Below, piece by piece: positions 1 through 10,390 of a DNA stretch of 64,000 bases (position 1 is its first letter; each line of letters begins with the position of its first letter). The stretch is from Oscheius tipulae (taxonomy: Eukaryota; Nematoda; Chromadorea; Rhabditida; Rhabditidae): contig JASJZH010000004.1 in assembly GCA_037178975.1 (NCBI GenBank), positions 7,316,001 to 7,380,000 on the forward strand. Reading direction: 5' to 3'. The notes beneath the pieces are model-generated. The model did not search any database. It was not told the origin of the DNA and worked only from the letters and a program-made list of their open reading frames with translations. The position numbers and the translations under genes were made by a program.

Positions 1-12
1 GAGTCCTCTTAC

Positions 13-1411
13 CAACACATTTATCCTGAAAGATTTTGTAGACACAATGATAAGAAAAGTACAGCTGTTGCTGAGCATCAGCTAGTTTATATTCAGCAGT
101 CCTCGTCCTTAAAGTGGCCGGATCCAGCGTCCTGTTCCAGACATTGTAGAAGTAGGTCAAAGTCATCGTGCTAAGGTAGTTTTCCTGTATCATTTTCAGC
201 TAAATCAATTGGATTGGTTCCAAAAGAAATATTAACCTTGTCAGGACCATTGATGTTGTGTATGTCCTGAAGAGCTGTCACGAAGTCAATGTACTTGACT
301 ATTGAGCGGCAGTGACAGAAACGGAGACTGTTGTAGTCGCGCTCTTCCTCTTTCCAGTTTCCGAGAAAAGACTGGAACGATTTGTAGTTGTATGGTGAAA
401 AGCCTACACAATCTCGCGGGCAGCAGATCTGGGAGTTGAGAAGTACATCAGCCAGAGAACCACCGACGTTAGCATACATTTCGGCCGGGACTGCGCCCTC
501 CGGGTTGTGGATAGATCTGCAGATATGGATTGCTCGCCTTTTCGTAACTGTTTCTCAATCTCTTGATAGTATCAATCTGTCGAAGTCGTCGACAACTGCC
601 GAAGCTCTCGTGTCTTTTGGTCCGCTACTGGTTCATCATCTATAGGCTCTCAGCAGCTATTACATACAAAGTCAGTTTTGGGTCGTACTATCGGATAGAC
701 AACCCTTCAAATAGTTAAAGAAGAGCTTTGGTCGAATGATTTCACTTTTATAAAATGTGAAACCTGGCTACGAGTGTAGGCAGTCTAGTTACGAGTGTAC
801 ATGCTCTTTGACTCACGTTTCCATGCGTATAAGCTCACGACTGAAGTGGCTAGACGTGGCTGACGCTTTCAACCGTTCGATAAACTTGAACCCAGCCGAT
901 GCGTAGTACTTTATTCGGTCCTAAAAAAACCTGTGCTCAGATCCAGTGAATCCAAGGGAAGTTCTAGGGCTATTTCGGTTGATGAAGTCAAACGTGTACC
1001 ATGGAAAGGCGGATATCGTTTGTTTTCAAAACAGCAACAGCCATGACTTCCGGCTGAGGAGCTTTAGAATAGCGATCGACTTCCCTGGGTCTCATACCAA
1101 TTGCCAAGCATCTTCTGTAGCGGCAAGCCTTACAATTGTTGTGGGCTCCTGAAAGTTGTAGCATTATCACCCTTCGAAAGCCTTCAAACGATACCTAGCC
1201 TCATAACACATTGGTTGTTGTCCTTACAGAAGGCTTGTTTTTGTTGTCGTCTGGTTTGTCGCAAGAAAAACACCCTGCAGCATCTGAAGAAGATATTTTT
1301 GACAAGAGATAGAATGGAAACTAACGGACAAACCAGACCACCATAATGGATCCGAGCATCTGGAGCTCCACAGACTAAACAGACAAGAGAACCTTGTTGA
1401 AGATCTGACAT
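13..1411 (-). CDS. Nuclear hormone receptor (nematode type), C-terminus outside window
   Basis: Ligand-regulated transcription factor of the nuclear receptor superfamily. The DNA-binding domain is assembled from exons 1326-1411, 1195-1283 and from 1148 downward. The first finger reads CLVCG...HYGG...C, with RVFF beside the intron; the second ends in NCKACRYRRCLAIGM, the classic recognition and dimerisation segment. ATG at 1411 directly precedes the first finger. Downstream coding segments at about 560-237 and 184-13 carry a ligand-binding-domain-like stretch (RSIVKYIDF, then DIHNINGPDK). They are joined across an intron (GTTAAT...ATACAG) that restores the frame. The exon at 184-13 ends at a GTAAGA donor, so the gene continues beyond the left edge. 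The exon chain between about 1000 and 560 is not resolved. The DNA-binding domain is certain; the subfamily is not. Confidence 0.8.
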
Positions 1412-2232
1412 AGGCTGAAAGCACAAATCGAGCACAGAAAGGTCTTTCGAACCTTATATAGGCTGCTAGTTGCTTATGAAATCGGTCCGTCTGGACCAGA
1501 TACCGTATTTCTTCCGGTAGCAGATGGAATTGCGCAAATAGCCACCGCTTATCCCTGGAGATGAGGCTGGATTACGATTTCGCAACAACTCGTGAATATT
1601 ACCTATTTTGCAATTCATTCGCTCAGCTGCTTCTGAAATCGAGATTTTCCTTTTCTTAGAGACTCGACACCCCCTCCGCAGTTGCCCGCATTAGGACAAC
1701 AAAGCCGTTGACTAACATACGTGTTTTCTGCTCGCGACTTTCGAAAATCTGTTATTGTGGAATTCGAAATATGCAAGTGCACTGGACCGAATACAAATCA
1801 CAATCTGAACAATACTCGTTTCTGCTGATGAATCACAAACGGATAAGATGTGTTGATTCCGTTGCTGATCAATCTTCGGGCGCAGTAGAAGCATCCAGCG
1901 GAAGAATACAGTCTTCGCTGACTCTTTGTTGTAAAGTGAGCTCTAGCGGACCCAATCCGAATCGCGGTACGCGAAAAAACCACTGTTTTCTATTGCTAAT
2001 CTCAACCAAGGTCATCAGTAACTCATTTTCTAGAGGCCACATTCATACGGCACAATCCACCGGGTACCGATTTGATTTTGATTCTGGTTAAGTTAAGTCA
2101 GTTCATCCAGGGCGCAATGCTTGGATTGTGAAGATCTGAAACAGAGAACACGAGCACAGTTTGCTGAGAGGAGTTTCATTTGGCAAAGTTACGCAATATT
2201 TTAAGGCATGCAACGACAGAGGTGAATCAAAC
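1412..2232. other. Intergenic region between nuclear receptor and mariner
   Basis: About 0.8 kb upstream of the nuclear receptor start. No convincing exon on either strand. It probably contains the receptor promoter, but no specific element is recognised. Confidence 0.4.
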
Positions 2233-2234
2233 TA

Positions 2235-3480
2235 TTGGGTTGGCAACTAAGTCTTTTCGCTTTTTGTAAGCATGTCCTTTGTCTTGTGTACAACAACGTC
2301 CGAGCTATTGTTGTAGCACCTGGTGTAGCTCACTCAGTCCTCTACCACCACCATGCAAGACACCACTTCTCTTCTTCTTATTCTCTATTCTCTGTTCGTT
2401 TTGATCTGGACCATTGATGACCTACCACCCTACCATCTGCGACATGAGGTTCTCAAAGCCACGAATGGAGCCCAAACGGCGGCTGATATCAACGATGTTT
2501 ATGGCCAAGGGACGACGTCTACGAGGGCATGCCAGTTGTGGCTCTATCGCTTTCGGTCTAGGGATAAAAGTGTCGAAGATGAGCCAAGGTCAACTTTTGA
2601 TGAATCGAAGCTGCTGCAGCTCGTGAACGAGAACAATCGGCAGACTACCCGTGAACTAGCAGAGGCACTGTCTGTCAGTCATGCTGCAGTGGGACATCAT
2701 TTGAAGCAATTGAGATTTATGAAGAAACTGGGCACTTGGTTGCAGCATGACCTCAGTGACACCCAGAAGTGGCAGCGTATGTCCGTCGCCCATTCTCTCC
2801 TGTCCAGGTATGGAAGGAAATCCTTTTTACCACGCCTGGTGATGGGGAATGAGAAGTGGGTAATGTATGTAAACTTCCGAAAGAAGTGTAAATTGGTGGG
2901 TCCAGGGTAGACACCAAATCCTGATATGAACCCCGACACTTATCAAAAAAAGATTATGTCCTGTGTTTTCTGGGATATCGAAAGAGTGGTGCACTGGGAA
3001 GTGCGGGATGCTGGAACTATCCTTACGGCCGCCATAAACAGCCAGCAACTTGAAAAGGTTGCTGTTGCACTTCGTCAGAAACGGCCGCTGAAGTCGAGGG
3101 TCATCCTGCAGATGGACAACACGAGCCCCCATGTTGCAAAACTCACTCGCTCCAAGATCCACGACCTGGGCTGGGAAATTTTACCCCATCCTCCTTATAG
3201 CCCGGGTCTTGCCCCTTCCGACTTGTATCTGTTCCGGACTCTCAACAACGAGATTGAAGGACAACACTTCGATTCCGACGACGCTCAAAACTCAAAACTT
3301 GGTTGACAAACTTCTTCGCGTCAAAACCCAAGGTGCTCTACGAGCGTGGCATCCGTAAGCTACCCGTGAAATGGGCAGACGTGGTACAACATAATGGTGA
3401 TTACGACGAATGAAAAAGTTGTTTGGAAGACAATAAATTTTTGCATTGGAAAAAGCGAAAAGACTTAGTTGCCAACCCAA
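2235..3480 (+). mobile_element. mariner-family DNA transposon, inactive
   Basis: The element is 1,246 bp, bounded by perfect 31-bp terminal inverted repeats (2235-2265 and 3450-3480, starting TTGGGTTGGCAACTAAG) and flanked by TA target duplications at 2233-2234 and 3481-3482. This is the expected architecture and size for mariner. The single internal gene is a broken transposase. The perfect repeats suggest fairly recent insertion or repeat-mediated mobilisation, although the transposase has decayed. Confidence 0.95.
2353..3413 (+). pseudogene. mariner transposase pseudogene
   Basis: A mariner transposase is recognisable from its N-terminal helix-turn-helix (EVLKATNGAQTAADINDVYG...FRSRDKSVEDEPRS), the second catalytic Asp in QMDNTSPHVA and, 35 residues on, the third in PYSPGLAPSD (D34D spacing). 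Three lesions are visible. The first catalytic Asp, normally in GDEKW, is Asn (GNEKW). A TAG interrupts the frame at about 2908, where the family has Gln (VGPG stop TPNPD). A frameshift near 3290 moves the conserved end (FFASKPKVLYERGIRKLP) to another frame before the TGA at 3411-3413. The upstream start is uncertain. It cannot encode an active enzyme. Confidence 0.92.
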
Positions 3481-3582
3481 TAGATTGAGTTAGTGATTAT
3501 AAGTGAATAAATAAAAGCACATTGAGTCCTAGACACACAAAAGCTGTCTCAATACTCCGTCTTGAATCTGGCCATATCACGT

Positions 3583-3939
3583 TTATAATCTTCGTATGCC
3601 ATTTCGTATACACTTCTCGCTTCCTCCACAGGCAGCGATACCCTCATTGAGACATTTCTTGACATCGACGAGCGTGTGGAACTCCTAGACTTCAACTTTA
3701 TTTAGTCTCATGATTGCCTACCTGGTAAACGTAGTCTCTTCGCTGGCATCCAATTCCGAGATTCTTCACCTCGCGATTGTATCCAATGTGGAATGTGTCG
3801 TTCTTGTCGAGTTTTTGCTGCCTGAAAAATCGGATCGCAGCAATATTGGTTACTTCATCAGGTAGTTGTAATCAGCTGCGTGGCCTAAGCACAATCCGAA
3901 GATGGCAAGAATAACCATGAGTGAGCGCACCTGTTTCAT
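3583..3939 (-). CDS. Small secreted cysteine-containing protein, 95 aa
   Basis: Three-exon model: 3854-3939, 3722-3821 and 3583-3684, 288 nt in total and divisible by three. The start is MKQVRSLMVILAIFGLCLG, a clear signal peptide with likely cleavage after GHA, followed by a short mature protein with few cysteines and a C-terminal segment CLNEGIAACGGSEKC. The introns have GTAACC/TTTTTCAG and GTAGGC/GTCTAG ends. The ATG is immediately preceded by TTTTCAG, which fits a trans-splice acceptor. It lies 101 bp downstream of the stop of the next gene on the same strand, a spacing typical of nematode operons. The family is not recognised. Confidence 0.6.
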
Positions 3940-4040
3940 CTGAAAAGTCTGTAAAGCAAAAAATGACCAAACAGAAGGTAAATGGCGGAAATGAACCGCA
4001 ACGCAGAAAATAAGAAGACAAAAAGCTTTTGGACAGTTGA

Positions 4041-5189
4041 TCAAGGCTTATAATCTGGACGATACTTCTTCTTCCTAGCTTCTATTCTGAAAATATTGGC
4101 TGTTCGAGTCGAAAAGAAACACTCACTCTGCCATCAGTGGTGAAGTTTCCCGATGAACTTTAACTCTGGAGCTGGACGATTTGTAGATCTCGAAACTCTT
4201 TCCGTCTTCTCCCCTTTTGACTCCGGTCTCATAGACCTTCTTCCTCTCAAACCTCCAACTAGTGAGTGTTCGGGCGATCAAGTTCACCCACCCATTCTCG
4301 TCGAGATCTTCTTCTTCTTCCCTCCTGTCAAATTTTTCATCACCGGCCTTCAGAGAATTTAACACGCGTGTGACTTCTGTCATGATCTGCTTTGCCTGGT
4401 TCAAAACTTCCTGTGCCTTCACGAAGAGAATTCGGAATGGATTGAAGATGCCCTAATATCTGATTGCTAACAAAATAGAGGACAGTTACTCTGCGTGTAG
4501 AGTCGTACGCTGTAGATTCACTTACGAACCAAACAAGACTCACTCACCGAAAAAGAGAAGAGAACAGAGCACGACAGCTATCCCCAACTTGTAACAACCG
4601 ATTGATGTCTTCCTACAGAAGAACAATAATAAACGAGAGTAATCGACTTACCAGGCAGGTTGGGGTGCCTTGGGAACGACGTCTAGGATGTGGCTGAACT
4701 GGGGTATTAGGACAAAGGAAGTACTCACGAACTCGGATTCTTGTTCCTGATTCCATTACAGCCAAGCTCATCAGTCTGCGGCTGAAGAGTTTGTTGTCTC
4801 AAGCGAATACCGGACACGGATCTGAAGATCAGGTTTCACAAAGAAAGAAATTACGTAGAAGCCCGAAACCATCTGTTCAACTTACAAGTTTGGAGCGTTA
4901 TCTCTACTCTCCTCATCGTGAATCCAATCAATCTGGTTTAAAGGAGGTTGTTGTCTCTTTCCTCCACTGGTCAGGGTCCTAAACTAAAATGCATTGTATC
5001 TTAGAATACGAGTCTCAAGCAATTGATTGCTACAGGCTCGTCTTCAAGCTGGTTTTGACGGATCTGCTGCCTCAATCGCGCCCTGGTTTTCGGTTGTCTG
5101 GAAGTTTCCTTAAGTTCTTCGCAATGAAACATTGCAAATTTGATGCAATCTCTGACCTTTTCCCAGTGTAATTCGCATGGACGCGCCAT
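4041..5189 (-). CDS. Single-pass membrane protein of unknown family, 281 aa
   Basis: Eight-exon model: 5034-5189, 4886-4983, 4729-4821, 4652-4693, 4548-4612, 4490-4509 (a 20-nt microexon), 4127-4452 and 4041-4086; the sum is 846 nt. The N-terminal half is hydrophilic and contains LRQQ twice. A single transmembrane helix follows (YKLGIAVVLCSLLFFA). The C-terminal half is charged, with an acidic run (DRREEEEDLDENGW), and ends basic (EARKKKYRPDYKP). The predicted topology is an N-terminal soluble domain, a membrane helix and a C-terminal soluble domain; orientation is unknown. The microexon is needed to keep the frame. I do not recognise the family. It may share an operon with the secreted gene 101 bp downstream. 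Confidence 0.55.
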
Positions 5190-5309
5190 CGCTCATTTGT
5201 TTACACGTGCTATCTTCCTTCACCTCCAAAAAAGTGAAACGTCCTGTGTTCTTTCTCTTTAAACTAACCTCTCATATACTCTTTCTTGGGACAAGAGCTT
5301 GTTCAGAAT

Positions 5310-6511
5310 ATGCAGCATGCTCTAGTCTATGAAAAGTACAATGATCCTCTTCGAGTGAAAGAGCTCCCAATCCCGGAACCAAAGAGCGACGAAGTTCTCA
5401 TAAAAATCAAATATTCTGGAATCTGTCACTCGGATCTTCACGGCTGGCAAGGAGACTGGGCTGACCACTGTACTCTGCCAACGGTAGGTGGGCATGAGGG
5501 GTCAGGAGAAGTGGTCAAGGTTGGGACTCATGTCAAGGACTGGAAGATTGGGGAAAAAGCAGGTGTCAGGGTGAGTATGAGCCTTAAATATTGAACCAGG
5601 TGTTAGTTGATGAACAACCACTGCTTCAACTGTGAGTACTGCAAATCTGGCAGAGAGTCCTCGTGTCGGAGTGTCTCGCAACACGGATTCATTGAAGACG
5701 GAACTTTCCAAGAATATATTGCTATCAGAAGTGTGGATGCCATCAAAATCCCAGCAAGTGTCGATCTGGCTGCCGCCTCCACTGTTCTCTGTGCTGTTAG
5801 TTAACCCTTTTTCTCCCAGAAAACAAATTTCAGGGAGTGACAGTCTACACCGCCTTGAAAGAATCCAATGTGAAGCCGGGACAAGTTGTAGTCTTGACAG
5901 GAGCTGGTGGTGGTCTTGGCTCTTTCGGCATACAATATGCCAAAGCGATGGGAATGAGAGTTTTGGCCATTGACCATCCTAGCAAGGAAGAACACTGCAA
6001 GTCTTTAGGTGCCGAATGGTTTCTGGATGGATTTAATTCACCCGACATTGTGCGGACTATCCAAGAGGTTATTGTTTCGTGCTTACTCTGTATCTAATGC
6101 AGCCCATGTCTCAGCATCTGTTTTCCAGCTTACCAACGGTGGTGCTCACGGCGTAGTCAACCTGGCTGTCAACATCAAAGCCATGGAAACCTCAGTTCTC
6201 TACACCAGACCTCGTGGCACGATAGTCTTTGTTGCTTTCCCTAAGGAATCGAAGGTGATAGGGAACTATACTGTCGAAACATCTTTTAGCTCTACATTGA
6301 CACCTTGATAGTTATCGTCAACGCTCTGACTATTAAGGGAAGTCTCTTCGGATCTCGCCTGGATACGGAAGAAGCCCTGGACTTCTTGACCAGAGGAATC
6401 GTGAAGATTCCGTACAAGCTCGTCCGTTTGGATCAAGTCAAAGAAGTTTTTGAGCAGTTAGAGAAGGGAACAGTCACTTCCAGATGTATTATTGATATGT
6501 CTCTCTCATAA
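5310..6511 (+). CDS. Zinc alcohol dehydrogenase (yeast ADH1 / nematode SODH-like), copy 1
   Basis: NAD-dependent medium-chain alcohol dehydrogenase, expected to interconvert alcohols such as ethanol with aldehydes in the cytosol. Five exons: 5310-5570, 5607-5795, 5834-6067, 6129-6254 and 6290-6511, giving 343 aa, the family length. Catalytic zinc ligands are the Cys of YSGICHSD, the His of GGHEGSG and the Cys of VLCAGVT. The structural zinc site is CFNCEYCKSGRESSC with C-x2-C-x2-C-x7-C spacing. The nucleotide fold is GAGGGLGS, followed by LAIDH, whose Asp favours NAD over NADP. The start is the ATG at 5310, just after GTTCAGAAT. A close paralogue follows 186 bp downstream with matching intron positions, indicating tandem duplication. 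Confidence 0.93.
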
Positions 6512-6697
6512 ACTCTTCCTTGATCGTCTGTTTATTTGACATCTGGCACTTAAAACTAGAGGCATGTGTATCGGGTGGCAGGTCGAGAGATCATCAATCA
6601 GTTGGCCACTCGACGAACCTTCGTCCTCTCGGCAACAAGCCGCTTTCTCTCGTTTGCCTATCCTACCTCTTTTTCATTAAATGTCCCTGTTAAGGTA

Positions 6698-7898
6698 ATG
6701 GAGCTTCCAAAGACCCAGCGTGCTCTCATCTTCCATGAATACAATGGGCCGATGACCGTGGAGGAGGTCCCTGTACCTGAACCAAAAGACGACGAGATTT
6801 TGATCAAGATAAACTATTCTGGTATCTGCCATTCCGACCTTCATGGCTGGCTCGGAGACTTTCATTTTATGTGCCAACTTCCGATCATTGGCGGCCACGA
6901 GGGATCTGGACAGGTGGTCAAGGTTGGAGAGAAGGTTAAAGATTGGAAGGTCGGAGAAAGAGCTGGCATCAAGGTACCGAACTTGATTGAACGTCACTTA
7001 GAAACTTACAGGTTTTCAATAACAACTGCCTATCCTGTGAGTTCTGCAAGCGAGGACATGAGACTTCGTGCCCTGCCGCAGGACAAGCTTCTGTAGGATT
7101 CATGATCCCCGGAACATTCGAAGAGTACATTTCAATCCGGGCCTTGGACGCCATCAGGATCCCTGAGGGCACGGATATGGCAGGAGCTGCTCCGATTCTT
7201 TGCGCGGTGAATATTTTCAATCTGACCAATACACAAAACCTTCTAGGGAGTGACGGTCTACAAGGCTTTGAAGGAATCCGGAGTCCAGTCCGGTCAAATC
7301 GTCGCCATCACTGGAGCTGGTGGAGGGCTGGGTTCCTTTGCTATTCAATATGCTAAGGCTATGGGAATGAGAGTTGTGGCTATCGACCATTCGAGCAAGG
7401 AGGATCACTGCAAGTCCCTCGGTGCCGAATGGTTTGTTGACGGGTTCAGTGAGGAGCTGGTCAATACTGTTAAAGAAGTAAGAAGGCAGATTCTAAAGAG
7501 AAAACAAGCCTTCAGATAACAGGCGGTGGTGCCCATGGAGTTCTCAACTTTGCCGTGAACAATAAGGCTATGGAACAGACTGTTCAATACGTCAGACCGA
7601 GAGGAACTGTAGTCTTTGTGGCTCTACCCAAAGAGTCAAAGGTTATGGCTCAAACCACTATATGTAACTCTCTGTTCAGATTACCATCGACACTCTGACA
7701 GTCATCTTCAGTGCCATCACGATCAAGGGGAGTCTAGTAGGTTCCCGTCAGGACACCGACGAGGCCATGGGCTTCATCTCCAGAGGAATCGTCAAGGTCC
7801 CTTACAAACTCGTCCGTCTGGACCAAGTGCCCGAAGTCTTCCAGCAGATGATCGATGGAACTATCACCTCTCGCTGCATTGTAGATTTTTCTCTTTAA
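6698..7898 (+). CDS. Zinc alcohol dehydrogenase (yeast ADH1 / nematode SODH-like), copy 2
   Basis: Tandem paralogue of the preceding gene with the same five-exon plan: 6698-6973, 7012-7206, 7247-7477, 7516-7641 and 7680-7898, giving 348 aa. All zinc ligands are kept: [22 protein letters not shown], and the structural [15 protein letters not shown]. The dinucleotide loop GAGGGLGS is followed by VAIDH. The chosen ATG gives [17 protein letters not shown], matching the family start; the frame stays open upstream without an obvious ATG. The 186-bp gap after copy 1 is compatible with an operon. The function is the same NAD-dependent alcohol/aldehyde interconversion; substrate preference cannot be read from sequence. 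Confidence 0.93.
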
Positions 7899-8907
7899 AA
7901 ATGTGATCTTTGTCTAATGTCTTATCGCAACTCATTGAACCGCTATTATTTGTTCCCGGAAAACGTTCCGGTCACATTCTATTTGCAAGCCCTATCGAAT
8001 ATGCTAGGGTGTAGTCAGAAGAAGCTTAGAGGGACTGGTGGGACTCTAGTTGATCGAGAAGAGAACTGTGGTGACCCTTTGAACTATATGACTGGATGGT
8101 ACATTTTAGTATGCGAGTATATAAGGGCTAAGGCGGAAGACGAAGATCATCCAATCAACGTTTTTCACTAAATGACCAGCCACATTCTACAAGGGATCTT
8201 CAAGACAGGTAGCAACATGCTCTTGCTTTTGCGCTACATTTTAATTTTGTAAATGAGCATGTCACATCCACCACCGAAGGAGGCCGTGTCTTTCGGTAGA
8301 CACTCTAAGAATGTAATCTGCCATGTTTGTCTCTTTCTATAATTTGCATTTAGTCTTAAATGCCCAAAATTGTGTGTGTGTGTTTTTGAAGCTTTAATTG
8401 TCAATTTATCAGTTATTTTGTCAGTAATTACTGATTGCAAACCAAGCCAATCGCATCATGCGTCTCTGGGAAAACGTTCCTGTCACAGTAGCTTCACTGG
8501 AACCTGTCGCGAATTCCAATGGGGCATCAGCCACTTGTCTTTTCTAAACTAGAACTTTTATTATTTTTTCTAGAATGCTAACATGTGTATCATGCTCCTA
8601 AGAAATCAAAAGCAGGTTTTAGACTGCTGGAATATCCCACAATCTTTTAATTGTTTCGACATATTCAATTGGTTTTGCTGACAAAGTTACTTCAATATCA
8701 ATCACAACATTTCTTAAAACATAAAGTTCCCAATGGCTTGGCTTGAAACGCGTCCGAATCACAGAAACTGTTATCGCACACAAATCACAGATAGTGAGTC
8801 CTTTTAAAGGGCGGCATTTTGACATCTCCATCGGCATTAGTTCAGCTTAGGATCTACATATTTTTCTCTCTTCCATTTCTTTTCACATCTGTCTTTTTTC
8901 AGCAAAG
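7899..8907. other. Intergenic, alcohol dehydrogenase to short-chain dehydrogenase
   Basis: About 1 kb. An 84-codon open frame at 7917-8171 shows no family resemblance and is probably chance or 3' flanking sequence. AT-rich stretches and a short GTGTGTGTG run near 8370 are present. A pyrimidine-rich tract ending TTTTTTCAG at about 8901 lies just before the next ATG and fits a splice acceptor. Confidence 0.4.
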
Positions 8908-9804
8908 ATGACTGGAGCCCCCGCCAACGTTCTCGTTACTGGTGCCAACAGAGGAATTGGATATGGTCTGGTCAAGAATTTTTTGGCTAACAAGGATGTA
9001 AAGAGAGTCTTCGCAACTGCCAGAAAGCCCGAAGAGGCTAAGGTTAGTTTGACTCAGTCTTTCATTCTGGTTCATTGGCCAGGAACTCGTTGCTCTGGCC
9101 GGGCCTCGTCTTACCGTCCTCCAGATGGAAGTCAGCTGCGACAAATCCATCTACGCTGCCTATGACAAGGTGAGTACATATCCACACATCAGAACTGTAG
9201 TGGTTCAGGTAGCTCAAGCTGTCGGAGATGAGGGGTTGAACCTCCTTGTCAACAACGCCGGTATCTTCGTCGAGTACAATCCACGAGAGAAGCCGAACCG
9301 TGCTGAATTCACCCGCCAGCTCGATGTCAATACCATCTCTCCTGTCATCGTCACCCAGGTCTTCCTTCCTCTTCTCCAAAAGGCTGCCGCTAAGAACTCT
9401 TCCGACCAGCTGAGCACTTCAAGAGCCGCCGTTGTGAACATCTCATCCACCGGAGGATCCATTGCCTACAACGACCGCAAGATCTGGGCTGCTGCTGGCA
9501 TTACTGTGATTCGTCCTCTTCTCGCCTATCGTGTCAGCAAGGTAACAGTAAACAGGGGAGACTCACAGTTCTATTCCAGAGCGCTGTCAATTCGATCACC
9601 AAGGAACTCGGCAATGATCTCGGAAAGGACGGTATTCTCGTAGCGTGTTTTTGTCCGGGACACGTACAAACTGAGATGGGAGGTAAGCAAGCCAGTCTCA
9701 CACTCGACGACTCCATGAAGGATCTGGTCCCCAGCATTCTGGGACTCACAACAGAAAAGAACGGCGGTTTCTTCAACCAGAAGGGCGAACCGATTCCTTA
9801 CTAA
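8908..9804 (+). CDS. Short-chain dehydrogenase/reductase (sniffer/C-factor-like), copy 1
   Basis: NAD(P)-dependent Rossmann-fold oxidoreductase. Four exons: 8908-9042, 9083-9169, 9209-9541 and 9580-9804, 259 aa, standard for classical SDRs. Motifs in order: cofactor loop TGANRGIG near residue 11, NNAG (LVNNAGIFV), the catalytic Ser in NISSTGGSI, and the catalytic YxxxK in AYRVSKSAVN, which spans the exon 3/4 junction. After the active site comes CFCPGHVQTEMGG, typical of the sniffer/C-factor carbonyl reductase group. The ATG at 8908 follows a TTTTTTCAG tract closely. The first 170 bp of exon 3 are identical to the next gene. Its physiological substrate is unknown. Confidence 0.93.
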
Positions 9805-10390
9805 CTTGTTGTCACAGCTTTAACAACAATAAACCCTTTCTTGTTTCGAAGAGGTCAAGACGATAAGCTTCTTTTAGCAGTTGCCACGTTCCGTGATAAG
9901 CGGGTTATTTTTTTCTCGTAGGCATTGCATCAAATAGTTCAAGTTTTGTCACCAAAGAATCCTCGTATGTTTATTCAGTTCGCTCGCAGAGTAAGAACCA
10001 CTCTATACACATTGGTTTTCATCCTCTAAACCATTTCATGTCTCGCAATGGAGGAAATGGTGGCCTTTGAATATGTACTTTGACATCATCTGAATTGGAT
10101 ATTGGGGCTTCTCGTGTTTCAGCAGAATATCCAGGTCTATTGACTTTCTGTTCTGTCATCTAGTGTTCTAGATCTCTTCCCTAAAAGCTCAAGTTGCACC
10201 ACAAGGCTAAAACCTTATCGGTCAAAAACCACACTCTAGCGTGTGGTGTGTGCCTTTAGAACGCTGACAATTCGGCATTTATTTATCAAGCGCGACGAAG
10301 GGAGGAAGGCAGCAGTTTGTTGACCGACCTTTTCCTCCCTCTCTCTTGTCCTTTCTCTTTCCTTGGCAAACCATCTGATTGCAGACAGCA
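9805..10390. other. Intergenic between the two SDR genes
   Basis: About 590 bp, with AATAAA at about 9828 as a likely polyadenylation signal for copy 1. No coding exon is seen. A CT-rich tract (about 10330-10360) precedes the copy 2 start. Confidence 0.5.

Noticed and set aside
5310-7898. Recent horizontal transfer of the alcohol dehydrogenases
   Set aside because: The protein type is microbial-like, but introns are numerous, native in size and shared between copies, and such ADHs are already known in nematodes.
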